Origin: Phanerodontia chrysosporium | Lineage: Eukaryota; Basidiomycota; Agaricomycetes; Polyporales; Phanerochaetaceae | Length of the DNA stretch: 64,000 nt | NCBI GenBank assembly: GCA_001910725.1 | Contig: MJGA01000014.1 | Span: 248,001-312,000 of the forward strand | Direction: 5' to 3' | In this document: one piece after another, positions 32,201 to 41,030 of the stretch | How the letters are laid out: each line of letters starts with the position of its first letter | Numbering within the stretch: the stretch's first letter is position 1 | The notes under the pieces: generated by a model | What the model saw: the letters and a program-made list of their open reading frames with translations, nothing else | What the model was told of the DNA's origin: nothing | The model's database searches: none | Position numbers and translations under genes: made by a program

Positions 32201-33803
32201 CGCGCAATCAGAAGCACTCGGGCACGACCCTCGAAGCTACGCTGAAGCCATGCACAGCCCGGACGCACCTGCCTGGCAAGAGGCAATGGACGAAGAAATT
32301 CGCCGCCTCGAGCAGCACCGCGCATGGGTCTACGAAACCGCCCCGAGTGGCGCGCACGTCGTTGGCTCGAAATGGGTCTACCGCACGAAACGCGACGCGC
32401 AGAACGCGATTACCGGCTATCGCGCGCGACTCGTCGGCCAAGGCTTCACTCAAATCGACGGCGTCGACTTCTTCTCGGACGACACGTTCGCGCCTGTCGC
32501 AAAAATGGCGTCTCAACGCGCAAACGCAGCTCTCGCTGCCCAACGCAACTACGAGATGGCCCAGATCGACATCAAGTCCGCCTTCCTCTACGGACCGCTC
32601 AAGGACGACGAAGTCATCTACCTGCGCCCGCCTCCCGGTGTCAAGCTGCAGGGACTCAAGACTGGTCAAGTCCTTCGCCTTCGCGTCGCGCTCTACGGCC
32701 TTAAGCAAGCCGGCCGTCGCTGGGCACTCTTCTTGCGCGAAATCATCGCCGACATCGGTCTCACGCACTCCGAGCAAGACCACGCCGTGTTCTACCGCCA
32801 CCTGCCCGGGAACCACGTCGCCATCATCTCCTCTCACGTCGACGACCTCACGCTCATCGCGCCCGACCAGAAGACGATCGAGGACATCGACAGACGCATT
32901 CGCGCACGCGTCGAAGCCACGCCACTGCAGCCGCTCAACTGGCTCCTAGGCATCGAGATCAAACGCGATCGCGCAAAGCGAACGGTCTCCTTCTCGCAAC
33001 GGGCCTACATCGACCAGATCATCAGCCGCTACGGCTTCGAAGACATCAAGCCGCTCGCTGCGCCGATGGACCCGCACCTCGTTCTCTCGAAGGAGGACTG
33101 CCCCTCGACCGCTGCCGAAGTCGCCGAGATGCGCCACAAGCCTTACCGTCAAGCTCTCGGTGCGCTCATGTATGCCGCCGTCACCACACGCCCAGACATC
33201 GCCTACGCTGTCAATCAGCTCGCTCGCTTCGCCGAGAACCCTGGCATGAAGCACTGGAACGCGCTGCGCCGCGTTTACGCGTATCTCAAGGGCACGCGCG
33301 ACCTCTCACTCGTTCTCGGCGGCGACGCGCGCGACGGACCTCTCGTCGGCTACACCGATGCAGACGGCATGTCCACCGAAGGGCGTCAAGCCGTCTCGGG
33401 CTACGCGTTCCTCATCGGCGGCGCAGTCTCCTGGTCATCCAAGCGTCAGGAAATCGTCGCGCTCTCGACGAGCGAAGCCGAATACGTTGCGCTCACGCAC
33501 GCCGCGAAGGAGGCCCTCTGGCTGCGCAATTACCTGCACGAAGTCTGGCAAATGCCCCTCCAGCCGACGCAGCTTTATTCGGACAACCAGAGCGCCATCG
33601 CCCTCGCGCGCGACGATCGCTATCACGCTCGGTCGAAGCACATCGACATTCGGTACCATTTTATTCGGTACCACATCGAGCACGGCAATATCACCGTTAC
33701 CTACTGTCCTACAGAGGATATGGTGGCCGACACGCTCACAAAAGCGCTCCCTTCGATGAAGGCCAAGCACTTCGCTTCGTCCCTCGGACTCGCAAAGGCT
33801 TGA
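29268..33803 (+). CDS. Copia-2 Gag-Pol polyprotein, intact
   Basis: 1,511 residues with no internal stop. Order: N-terminal region (PHIFDKLETEDRWYKSTGH), UBN2-like Gag (LEGSNYRLWHQRIVVAARG), zinc knuckle CYKCQGKGHTKKVC, protease (DIYDSGATHHMTPFRHL), GAG-pre-integrase (LYQLHQHLGHLSYGYIKKL; CSVCMRAKAAR), integrase core (LDVWGP; SSDRGGEFTSHEF; TPEHNGVAERVHG), RT (SKWVYRTKRDAQNAITGYRA; IDIKSAFLYGPL; SSHVDDLTLI) and RNase H (YTDADGMSTEG; STSEAEYVALTHAAKEALWL). The RT catalytic motif is HVDD rather than YVDD, and the RNase H YTDAD motif lacks the usual following Trp. Ends 7 bp before the 3' LTR, within the purine tract. Confidence 0.95.
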   Translation: MPSKRSDTTAPAVCSGKPHIFDKLETEDRWYKSTGHAGWMPCELQPCPHRYSQPIGVVEDASWQVAVDPSQLKLFVARLSGRQPSPPRSASIQEVPEAEATTAPTLPPPSRSSERSVAEEELEYLDATSSTVARPSVSSSSIIRAFNSVPKLALEGSNYRLWHQRIVVAARGVQCDDLLEEPDVPATRKREADALLSAILDTLPDSVFMSVSSTADVPADVMSAMKVRYGVSTAVSDAAAQRKLFSMTCKDDRKLQAHLDSMLAVREQIIESGTSVSDKVFTDAIIASLPDSYKPIVNAYSATLLLDAARTGTPRPARSHELIPLLRAEAHSRSTVARGGAKDAVPTAASADARGQRGGRGKGKGRSAQQQQRGGNSANQSSREREEVTCYKCQGKGHTKKVCPSKNYAKRPEPAANAAQVTSAPAPASAPAPAPAPAAKIVEVEDAWATSALAPESDAPPEHEDTVDEALVSQSTDPVDIYDSGATHHMTPFRHLLYNYRPIPARTVRAAGKSHFAATGVGDMKLLMPNGDSWTRITLRDVYFAESMAATLVSLGKFDDAGYRAVIGGGYLRIMCGDAQFAAIPKIRGLYRYYHSGDCLALAAFSASLSLYQLHQHLGHLSYGYIKKLVASKAIQGLQLDPARRTEDECSVCMRAKAARAPIAAKRSSPLAATFGEHLHLDVWGPAPVRTINHCRYALVMVDDHSRWLEEPLLRSKDEAFARFRDFVALIRTQSSAQLKVVSSDRGGEFTSHEFSEFLSRNGVVRRLTVHDTPEHNGVAERVHGTIFNMVRALLISSGLPRTLWGEAVRHAVWLYNRTPHAAIDFRTPYEVRFGSPPDLSGLKPFGAVCFVRDLSAGKLDARAVECRWLGFDPTSNGSRIYWPTSHKVSVERDIKFSLREVPLLEGEDYSLDPAPDSDSDNEQHPDAASDTSGTFPSDPPDDEPLATPRRSARLAQKRLAAHILDLSNSELEATLEAAQSEALGHDPRSYAEAMHSPDAPAWQEAMDEEIRRLEQHRAWVYETAPSGAHVVGSKWVYRTKRDAQNAITGYRARLVGQGFTQIDGVDFFSDDTFAPVAKMASQRANAALAAQRNYEMAQIDIKSAFLYGPLKDDEVIYLRPPPGVKLQGLKTGQVLRLRVALYGLKQAGRRWALFLREIIADIGLTHSEQDHAVFYRHLPGNHVAIISSHVDDLTLIAPDQKTIEDIDRRIRARVEATPLQPLNWLLGIEIKRDRAKRTVSFSQRAYIDQIISRYGFEDIKPLAAPMDPHLVLSKEDCPSTAAEVAEMRHKPYRQALGALMYAAVTTRPDIAYAVNQLARFAENPGMKHWNALRRVYAYLKGTRDLSLVLGGDARDGPLVGYTDADGMSTEGRQAVSGYAFLIGGAVSWSSKRQEIVALSTSEAEYVALTHAAKEALWLRNYLHEVWQMPLQPTQLYSDNQSAIALARDDRYHARSKHIDIRYHFIRYHIEHGNITVTYCPTEDMVADTLTKALPSMKAKHFASSLGLAKA

Positions 33804-33810
33804 GGGGGAG

Positions 33811-34227
33811 TGTCGAAGACTCGCGCCGCGCTTTGCGCAAGCGCCCACCGCCGCCACTTGCGTGGCACGGAAGCAAAACCACCTCGGCCGTCAAGCCACA
33901 ACGTCGGACTTTCCGTAGATAGTATCCAGTAGTATTAGCTAATCTTTTCCGTAGTATAAAAAGCCCCCCTCTCAATTTTTGCCCGCTCAGAGACGTTCTG
34001 CCCCTTCTCTGAGCGTATGTACCGCTTCCCCCGTAGATATTAGGCACACACTGATCATTAGATTAGTGCAGACTGAGTATCTACGGTTATAGGTACATAA
34101 CAGAGACGTTCTGCCCCTTCTCTGAGCTGCAGACTGAGTATCTACGGTTATAGGCCTCGCTGCGCGCGCTGACCGGAGTCAGCGGCCCCCTGTCTGCGCA
34201 GAACCCGTCCAGAGACTGGTTCTGATA
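33811..34227 (+). repeat. 3' LTR of Copia-2
   Basis: Matches 28752-29169 with a one-base indel in the C run near 33964 and few substitutions. Preceded by the purine tract and followed by the AGTCG duplication. Confidence 0.93.
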
Positions 34228-35752
34228 AGTCGGCTGGTGCCTTGAGCTGTTTAGGCACACCTTTCACATTGCCGGGCAGGTGCTCAATAGCTTTCTTGCC
34301 GGCGTGGCCGAAGCGTTCATGCCAGAGATCGAAAGGCTCGATAGCTGCCACGACAAACGGAGTGTCTTTCCGTGGTAATGGTGGAGAGTGCAAGATATTC
34401 GCGCGTATGAAATAGAGACCCTCAAGCTCGCGCAGATGCGCAGAAGCGAGGACTGTCTCTTTTCCACCGTTATCTCCCATCAATGTCATTCGTGATCCTT
34501 TGATCACCCAGTGATGGCCCCTCAGAACGGGAATGCGTGGAGCAAAGAAGCGCATATTTGCGTCGGGAACGTACAGAACTTCTGTGAGAAGAAGATACCG
34601 CTTATGACCGTCATCGGTCCGGTGGTGAAGTATGACCGTTCCTGCACCAAGAATCGGAATCGTTTGGCGTTTGCCGGCAGTGTGTGCCGCGCCAGGAGTA
34701 CGGAACTCCGTGTACGATATGAAATCCGATTTTTGATTGGTGACATGTGCAGTACAGCCTGAATCAACCATCCAGTCAGTCGACGCGCCGATCACACCGT
34801 TGGCATAAAGAGAAACAGAGATTGATTCCTCGGAACTCTTAGCCATATCCGGTACATTTACAATTTCGAGCGGTGCGACTGTAATCTGAGCGGTATTCTG
34901 TCCGTTGTTATTCCCTTTGCCTTTTCCACGTCTTTTCCCCCCTTGACCCTGCTGCTGCCCCTGCTGATTGTTGCCGTTGCCGTTGCCGGAATTGCCTGTG
35001 CCCGTAGAAGGCTTCTTGTCCCAGTGCTGCTCGGTCGTGTGATTGTTCTGACCGCATTTCTCACACGGCTTGGTCTGCTTCTTTGGAGCCGATGAGACGC
35101 GTGAGATCTGGGTTCGATTGGCAATTCGGCGAGACTCTTCCTCGACGATCTTGGGCTTGACGTCGCTAGGCTTGAGATCCTTGACGTCTTTGTGTACTGC
35201 AAGAATGGTAGAGGCGAGCGTCTGATAAGACTTCGGTAGGCAATTGACCATGAGGAGAGCGAGGAGCTGGTCCTTGATCTCGATACCGGCGAGGGTAACC
35301 TGACTAGCGGCCTCGTGAAGAGCGTCAAGCTGCGGCCCGAGTGGAGACGTATCGACAAGCTGAGCGTTAAACAGGGCCTGGAAGGCGACGAATGCGCCGA
35401 CGGCACCTGGCTTCTCGTACTCAGACTTGAGCGTGTTCCACATGTCGAGGGCAGTGCGCTTATCTTCGATGAGGTGCTTAAGGTTCTCTTTGGTATACAT
35501 CTCGATTACACCCATCGCTTTCTGGTTCTTTTCGTCCCAGGCTGCCTGACCGGTGGCATCCGAGTCAGCGGGACGGCTTACACCCGGTGTGGGCGTGGTA
35601 GCCGTGGGAGCCGTGTAACCCTCAATGAGGGCCCAGCAGCCGGAGTACCGAAGGAAAGCGCGGATCGCCGCGGCCCACTTTTTATAGTTGGTGCCGTCGA
35701 GCATGGGGATCGAGGAGGCTGAGGCCTTGAAGGGGTCTGAGGATGATGACAT
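34228..35752 (-). CDS. Copia-1 Gag and protease, upstream part of the split gag-pol ORF
   Basis: ATG at 35752 (MSSSSDPFKASASSIPML). Gag core (LDGTNYKKWAAAIRAFLRYS; KTLKSEYEKPG-like spacer), a CCHH-type knuckle (CEKCGQNNHTTEQHW) followed by a Gly/Asn/Gln-rich basic stretch, aspartic protease (WMVDSGCTAHVTNQ), and the GAG-pre-integrase motif (LWHERFGHAGKKAIEHL). It stops being coding at the AGTCG duplication, where the nested LTR begins. Joining to 28751 keeps the frame, so the inserted element is the only disruption. Confidence 0.92.
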
Positions 35753-36657
35753 GACTAGAAGAAATATGGAAGCTCGTGATGGTAGATGAGGCGAAGGTAA
35801 ACGTAGAGTTCGTTGTACTCGTAGGAATCTGCTGCACCGAAAAGGAGATAGAAGGATTTGGAGAAGTCCTCGAAGAAGTCGTATTTTCCCGGTTTCTCGT
35901 GATCACCGATTGAATATGTCGGGTCGAAGGTGACGTATTCGTTGAGTTCGGATAGGTCGTAGTAATAGACGTATGGGTGATCGTCAAGTTTCGACGAGAG
36001 TGGATAGGCGGGAACGACTCGGGGTTTGGTTCGGAATTGGAGGACTGATGAAGGAGGTGCGGGTGCAGAATTTCTATAGCGTGTGGTCGCTGTACGAGCA
36101 CGAGGTGATTCGCCTGCGAGCTGATCGGTGGGAGTCCAGAGATGTGGTGCGATGATTCGATCCAGTCTGCACGGGTGTACACTGTTCAGTGCGCCGCTGA
36201 TCCCAGCTAGCCGAATTAGCCGAGAGGCGGATAGAGTTGGATGGGATGTGACAAGCCTGTACTAGGTACACGCTACAATCTACAGCTAGATATACGGGGG
36301 CCAAGAAACACCACTATTGCGCAAGTTTGGTAGGACGTCTAGATCGAGTTTAAGAGCTCGACGACTATCTTCTGCTACCAAGGGGAGTTGGCCCCTACGA
36401 CGCGCCCACTGAAGTGCAGCGTCGAACCAGATCGTAAAGTGATGTGCCTGTGTACTACCGCGCCTGTCCTTACGAGGGACTGTCTGACGCGTTTGCCCTA
36501 TGCCGGGGCTGCTGTAAACGACGTGTGTTAGTGCTGATCGCTGTGTTGGGCAGCTACACTAATACAGGGGATAACCTCGAGAAATTACGCTAGAGGTTGG
36601 GTGTGCAGATGGAAAGGAGTTGGAGTCGAGTGAGGTAGAGTGCCCTTTTAGAGGGCG
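35753..36657 (-). other. Leader region of Copia-1
   Basis: About 900 bases between the primer site and the gag ATG, with no convincing ORF. Presumably holds the packaging signal and the long untranslated leader. Confidence 0.5.
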
Positions 36658-36669
36658 GGGCTCATAACC
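36658..36669 (-). promoter_or_regulatory. Primer-binding site of Copia-1 (initiator tRNA-Met half-molecule type)
   Basis: Directly inside the 5' LTR, reading GGTTATGAGCCC on the minus strand. It is complementary to the anticodon stem-loop of initiator tRNA-Met (GGGCTCATAACC), the half-tRNA primer used by Drosophila copia and yeast Ty5 (established for those elements). Confidence 0.8.
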
Positions 36670-36959
36670 TGTGAAGAATGTACTCTGAACTGATTTATTC
36701 TGGTGCTACAGAGCCGGTATATATACATGTCTAGGACTACTGTATGTAAGCGGGTTTACTGGACCAGAATACACAGTCATCGACTTTACAAGATGATGAA
36801 TAATTCTACTGCATATTAGTGAGCATAATGGCCATATATTCGAGGTGCTGACGCATGTACTACAGTGCTACGAGAGAGGTGTCCATATGTGGAACGCTGG
36901 GGCTTGGTGGCGCTGATGCGCCCTACCATATCAGGACGGTAAACGCCCAAGATCTGACA
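36670..36959 (-). repeat. 5' LTR of Copia-1
   Basis: Partner of 25315-25604. Right-hand flank GCTAC repeats the left flank. The primer site adjoins it at 36669. Confidence 0.93.
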
Positions 36960-37265
36960 GCTACAGCGTCGTCTCACCGTTGCAGAACCTCAGCTCAGCG
37001 CCTTCGTTACATACATACTATGCTATATCGGTCAACGACGCGGGCTCATTCGTAACCCGAAACCGAAGCGTGCAAGACGCTGCGAACGATAGAACATGAT
37101 TGACGGCCCAAATATTCTCTTGACCACAACCGAGTATCCTCAGAGCCGAGAGCGCAGTTTCATGAGGTAGCTCAGGAGCGACTGTGCACGTGCGTTCTCC
37201 ACATACATATCTATGCTCTCTACTCGTAGCGCTAGCAGCGTATGCACGAGAGCGAAGATAGATTT

Positions 37266-37734
37266 CAGGCGCATGTTGGTTTCGCCCGCAGGACTGAGCA
37301 CCCGCGAGCTACTTATCCCGGAGACCACGGAAAGGTCTGCGCCAGGACGACCGAAGTCGCCCTCCCCCGGGAAAAGAAAGGACTGACCGTAATCTCACGA
37401 CTCCTTGCGGTCTCTCCCCGCTCCCGCACCCCTCGCCAAGCCCCAGCGCAGACATCCACCCCGAACCCACCGGCGTCCACTCGGCGAGCACGGCAGCCAG
37501 CCGCTAAGCAGCCAACCGTGCCCGTCCCGAGCTTCAGCCCCGGGCCGCAGGCAGACCCACCACCAAGTACCCAGCTCGCTGTAAGGACGTGTCAGCAATG
37601 TCGAGGACGCGAGGAGGGAGAGGGGTTCGCGTACGAGATGGACGGAGAGAAGGAAGGAGCACCTGGGGAAACATGGTGCGCAGGGCCTCGTATATATGCT
37701 GCACAGACGAGAGGCTGACCGCGCGATCGAATTA
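37266..37734 (-). repeat. Interspersed repeat family 2, copy C
   Basis: Inverted, near-identical partner of copy B (24444-24912), same 469-bp length, with a few substitutions. Tail module at 37266-37378. Placed 302 bp beyond the Copia-1 insertion, while copy B lies 402 bp before it. Confidence 0.7.
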
Positions 37735-37888
37735 GCGGCTGGCTGGAGAAGCACGATAAGGCTGCCTCCGCGCGCACGGGATCGACGGCTTGCAGGGTCT
37801 GGGCTGCGGTCGAGGCGCAAGAAACCACCTTTCGTTGCGCACACCAAACCTCTGGCAAGCTCAAGTGCCACAGTATATCATGCCTTTG

Positions 37889-38169
37889 TGTTGAAAGTCG
37901 CCCCGCCAGGGCGCACTCAAAACCGTCGTGCAGACGGAAGTCAAAAGCTCCGGCGCGCCCGGAGGGCTGAAGCGCCGAGCGCCCATCAAAAGATGCGCCG
38001 TCGGCGTATCCTTACAAGGTCTCGCGGCGGGACAAGTCTCGCCGCCTTCCCCATTCCTCTCTTCCGCTCTGAGTAATCGTTAGATTAGATTCCGTAGTTA
38101 TCAATCCCCAGCGCTCCCTTATCAATCCTCTAGATTAGATTCCGCCTTTTTCAGAGCGAGCATTTTTCA
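37889..38169. repeat. Possible solo LTR
   Basis: Starts TGTTGAAAGTCGCC and ends GAGCATTTTTCA, about 281 bp, with TTTG on both sides (37885-37888, 38170-38173). Internal features resemble Copia-2 LTRs: palindromic GC-rich start, TTAGATTAGATTCCG present twice, and a CTCTGAG/TTTCAGAGC pair. No internal retroelement sequence is adjacent. The duplication is only 4 bp, so confidence is limited. Confidence 0.4.
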
Positions 38170-38628
38170 TTTGATTATTACCTACTTTAGATACACGGAA
38201 GTAAATCTAAGTAGATTATAAAACTCGTAGAATAATCCCCAAAAATATTATCTCGCTGTTCTCCTCCATCCCAGAGTCTGCGCATCACAACACACTTTGC
38301 GAGACATTGGATGGCTGTGTGGTCGCTCATTGTCAGCCTGTCTCGTGTATAACGTTGTCTTACAGTGCTATGGCTTCCCACTCGTTGAGGATGGCATCCG
38401 GAGATGGATAAATGGCCTCACGCGTGATGTCGGCTGGGACTGACCCTTCACATGGCATCGAAAACGCCTCATTGGGATGCAACGTCCAGAATGGCTGGCG
38501 CTTGGCTGACTGGGAGTGCACCACGGGCACAGTGTTCCTCCTCCTGCCTGTCATTTTAGCCTCCCGCCCCACGTCCTCTAGGTCAGATTCCTGCAAGGTG
38601 CGAGTTTGCTTTCATCGTCTGCATTACA
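38170..38628. other. Upstream region of BTB paralog 3, with a short protein-like minus-strand ORF
   Basis: Minus-strand frame 38360-38596 gives 78 residues with natural composition (SAKRQPFWTLHPNEAFSM; PSPDAILNEWEAIAL before the stop), possibly the end of a decayed gene. I do not recognise it. The first 60 bases are AT-rich. Confidence 0.3.
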
Positions 38629-40276
38629 ATGATGAACCCGGCATGCTACTTCCAGTTCTGTGACATGGCCCCCTCGATGACTCCTCGGTACTTCAACAGC
38701 GCCATGCGCCATCCGCCTAGTCTCTACAGACTCGACACACGCGCTGCGAACTCCTCGTTCCAGCTCAGCAGCTCATCTCAGAAGAGTCAGCCTCAGAGCC
38801 CCCCTACTGGTCCTTCCCGCGGCACGGCATCGACCAGCAAACAGGGAGCCGCTGAGGCGACCCAGTCTGTCGTCGTGAAGGTCGAGCCAACTGCGGACAG
38901 GCTTCCCGCTCAACGCGCACTGCCGACATCCACTGTCACTTACGGTCCTCCGCCACTTCACAAGGAAGCAGAAGGCGACGTTTACGTATGCTCGGACGCG
39001 GGTGGCACGCTCTACAAGATCCAGCGCACTCGTGTCACTGCTGCCTCCCCGAAGCTCGCCCAAGTCCTGACCGACTCCGAGTATCCTGGCTCCGCAGGCT
39101 CGAAGCGCAAGACGACCCATCCAGAACTCATCGACGGCCTTCCCGTGCTCGCCCTGCCCCACTCCGACAGCATCGTGCACGCACTCACTCGCGTCTGCTG
39201 CCACCACCCACCACAGCGCTTTGCCAACACGAAGGAAATTCCGTTCCTCGTGCGTGCACTGCACAATTACGAGCTCACGCCCTGGCTTGCTGTCCTGCTC
39301 GATGGACAGTGGGCGACATTCTGCAACTCACATCCGTGCATCGCCCTTGCCCTCGCGCTGTCGCTCAACTGGGATGCGGGCAGCAACGCCGCCGCAAGCT
39401 CCTGCCGCAAGCTCCCGCTATCGACGATCTTCGACCCCAAGGGCCCGCTGGCGAAGATCTGTGAGGTGGGCAAGTTGATGAAGGTCCTGCGATACATGCT
39501 CGATAGTGCGGCGGCAGGGTGCACATCCATCGAGCTAGTTGGAAGCACCTTCGTGCTGCCCAACCTCACGGTCGAAGAGGCGCACACGTACGCGTTCTTT
39601 ACGTGCTCGCATACGAGCGGCAGTTCTGCGTGGACACGCGTTCTGGTTGGCGCGGACCGCACACCGCTTGGTGCCGCCTCCTTCGTGATTTCCTTCCTCT
39701 ACATGGTTCGCGAGCGCATCAAGGCCTGCCCCTCCCGAAGTGCGGTTGCCGAGCACGAGCTCATTCCGGCGTTCGTCAACGATGCGGTGCTGTTCTGCCG
39801 TAAGCACTGCGCGCCAAAGATGGTGGGCGACCTGGCCCGTTTTGCTGGCAACCTCCTCGACCACGTCGAGCGTGACATCGCAGCGGTGAGTACATCGTTC
39901 GTATCATAATTCTGGCACGCTCGGACCCACGTCGTCACAATGCGTGCGCCCGCAGGTCGAGTTCATGCCTGATGCTGCGCATGCCCAACAAGTGGTTGCT
40001 CGCCAGAGTGGTGCGCATATAGTCGTGTTGATCTTTCCTCACTTTGCTCACGGCGCAGAGTCGGTTCACCAGACATTTGAGCCGCTGTGGCTTCTCACAC
40101 CATACTATCCCCGCACGCTCTTTGTGTTTCACGTAACGGCACAGGGCAAGTCAGCGATGACGGTGTATCAATATTCACTAGATAATACCTTTCAATTGAG
40201 ACATATGTATACATTTCTTGTTCGCACAGAACAAAGGAAGAGAAAGATAGTAGGCGAAAGGGTGCCAAAGGAGTAA
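38629..40276 (+). CDS. BTB/POZ-like protein, paralog 3
   Basis: Exon 1 38629-39885, intron 39886-39955 (GTGAGT..GCAG), exon 2 39956-40276. The first 100 residues are Ser/Pro/Gln-rich. The BTB core starts with GDVYVCSDAGGTLYKIQRTR and VTAASPKLAQVL, followed by PELIDGLPVLALPHSDSIVH. The C-terminal half (DGQWATFCNSHPCIALALAL; SAAAGCTSIELVGSTFVLPN) aligns with paralog 2 and the intron sits at the same place after ERDIAA. Paralog 2 stops six residues after that intron, while here exon 2 runs on for 100 residues, the last 50 of dubious composition; the true stop may be earlier through another intron. Start could be 38629, 38632 or 38665. Confidence 0.7.
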
Positions 40277-41030
40277 GTGATGTCTAACGCGCCAATGTGT
40301 TACTACACGCAACGCACATTGCGTGAGAAGTGGGGACTTACCTGGGATGGTTCAGGCGACCCATATTGGTACCTACGCTGTGGGTTCAGGGAATAGCTTC
40401 ACCTGGAATCTCGTGGACTGGGCACCGCCTCGACATGAATGCAAGGTCGTGCGACCGGAGATTGTTCCAGGGGTAGGCTGTGAATTGCCGTCTTCGCAGT
40501 GGTGCTGCATCTTCACGGACATATATTTGCCTGTTGAGTGAGAGCTGGGTACGCGCATGTGCAGACTACTGCGTGAGGTGCAGATGGAATGTGTGTGTGT
40601 GATGAACGCACCGTCGCCATCTCCAGCTGCATTGTCTCTGCGAAGGCTTGCAAAGTAGGGCATCGCAAATAAGCCGTTGTCGACGGTCAAGAAGACACGA
40701 CGCAGTACACAGATATGTTTAACGTGCGCGATTGAGATAGAGAGAGAGGTGAGAGTGAGCTCAGACGTTACCTGGCTGTTGGCCATCCGCCTTTTCGCGC
40801 CACGTGGGATTGACGTTGGACGAGCCAATATGGGTTCCCAGCGTTGAAGACAGGCTGCAGCTTCAGGCCAGTCACCAGCGCACGAGGGATACCACATGTG
40901 TTAGATAATCCACGCTACAAAATTGTCTCTCGTCTTCCTCGGAGGCCATGGTACAGTCTGCCCGGACATGTGGGTACTTGTCTTTCAACCACCCTCGTGT
41001 CTTCTGCTACGCGGAAAACTCATAAGGAGG
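40277..41030. other. No gene called; possible minus-strand exons
   Basis: On the minus strand two pieces look protein-like: around 40373-40540 (GKYMSVKMQHHCEDGNSQPT, in frame to a stop) and around 40785-40880 (QPVFNAGNPYWLVQRQS), the latter followed by a GTAACG donor. They could be exons of one small gene, but frames and start could not be settled. Confidence 0.3.

Larger units (their letters stand above)
28752..34227 (+). mobile_element. Intact Copia LTR retrotransposon (Copia-2) nested in Copia-1, 5,476 bp
   Basis: LTRs 28752-29169 (418 bp) and 33811-34227 (417 bp); target duplication AGTCG at 28747-28751 and 34228-34232. The LTRs differ by an indel in a C run (CCCCCCC versus CCCCCC) and a few substitutions (such as TTGACCATT versus CTGATCATT). 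Primer site at 29170-29181, one uninterrupted 1,511-residue gag-pol, purine tract TTGAGGGGGAG (33800-33810). Orientation is opposite to its host. All parts needed for mobility appear present. Confidence 0.96.
25315..36959 (-). mobile_element. Copia LTR retrotransposon (Copia-1), split by a nested Copia insertion
   Basis: Two 290-bp LTRs (25315-25604 and 36670-36959, TGTGAAG...CTGACA) and the target duplication GCTAC (25310-25314; 36960-36964). Coding strand is minus, so the 5' LTR is at 36670-36959, followed by a primer site at 36658-36669, a leader, gag-pol, a purine tract GAGTGGGAG (about 25605-25613) and the 3' LTR. Without the nested element (28752-34227 plus its AGTCG duplication) it is about 6.2 kb with one gag-pol ORF that joins in frame across the insertion. 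Confidence 0.95.
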
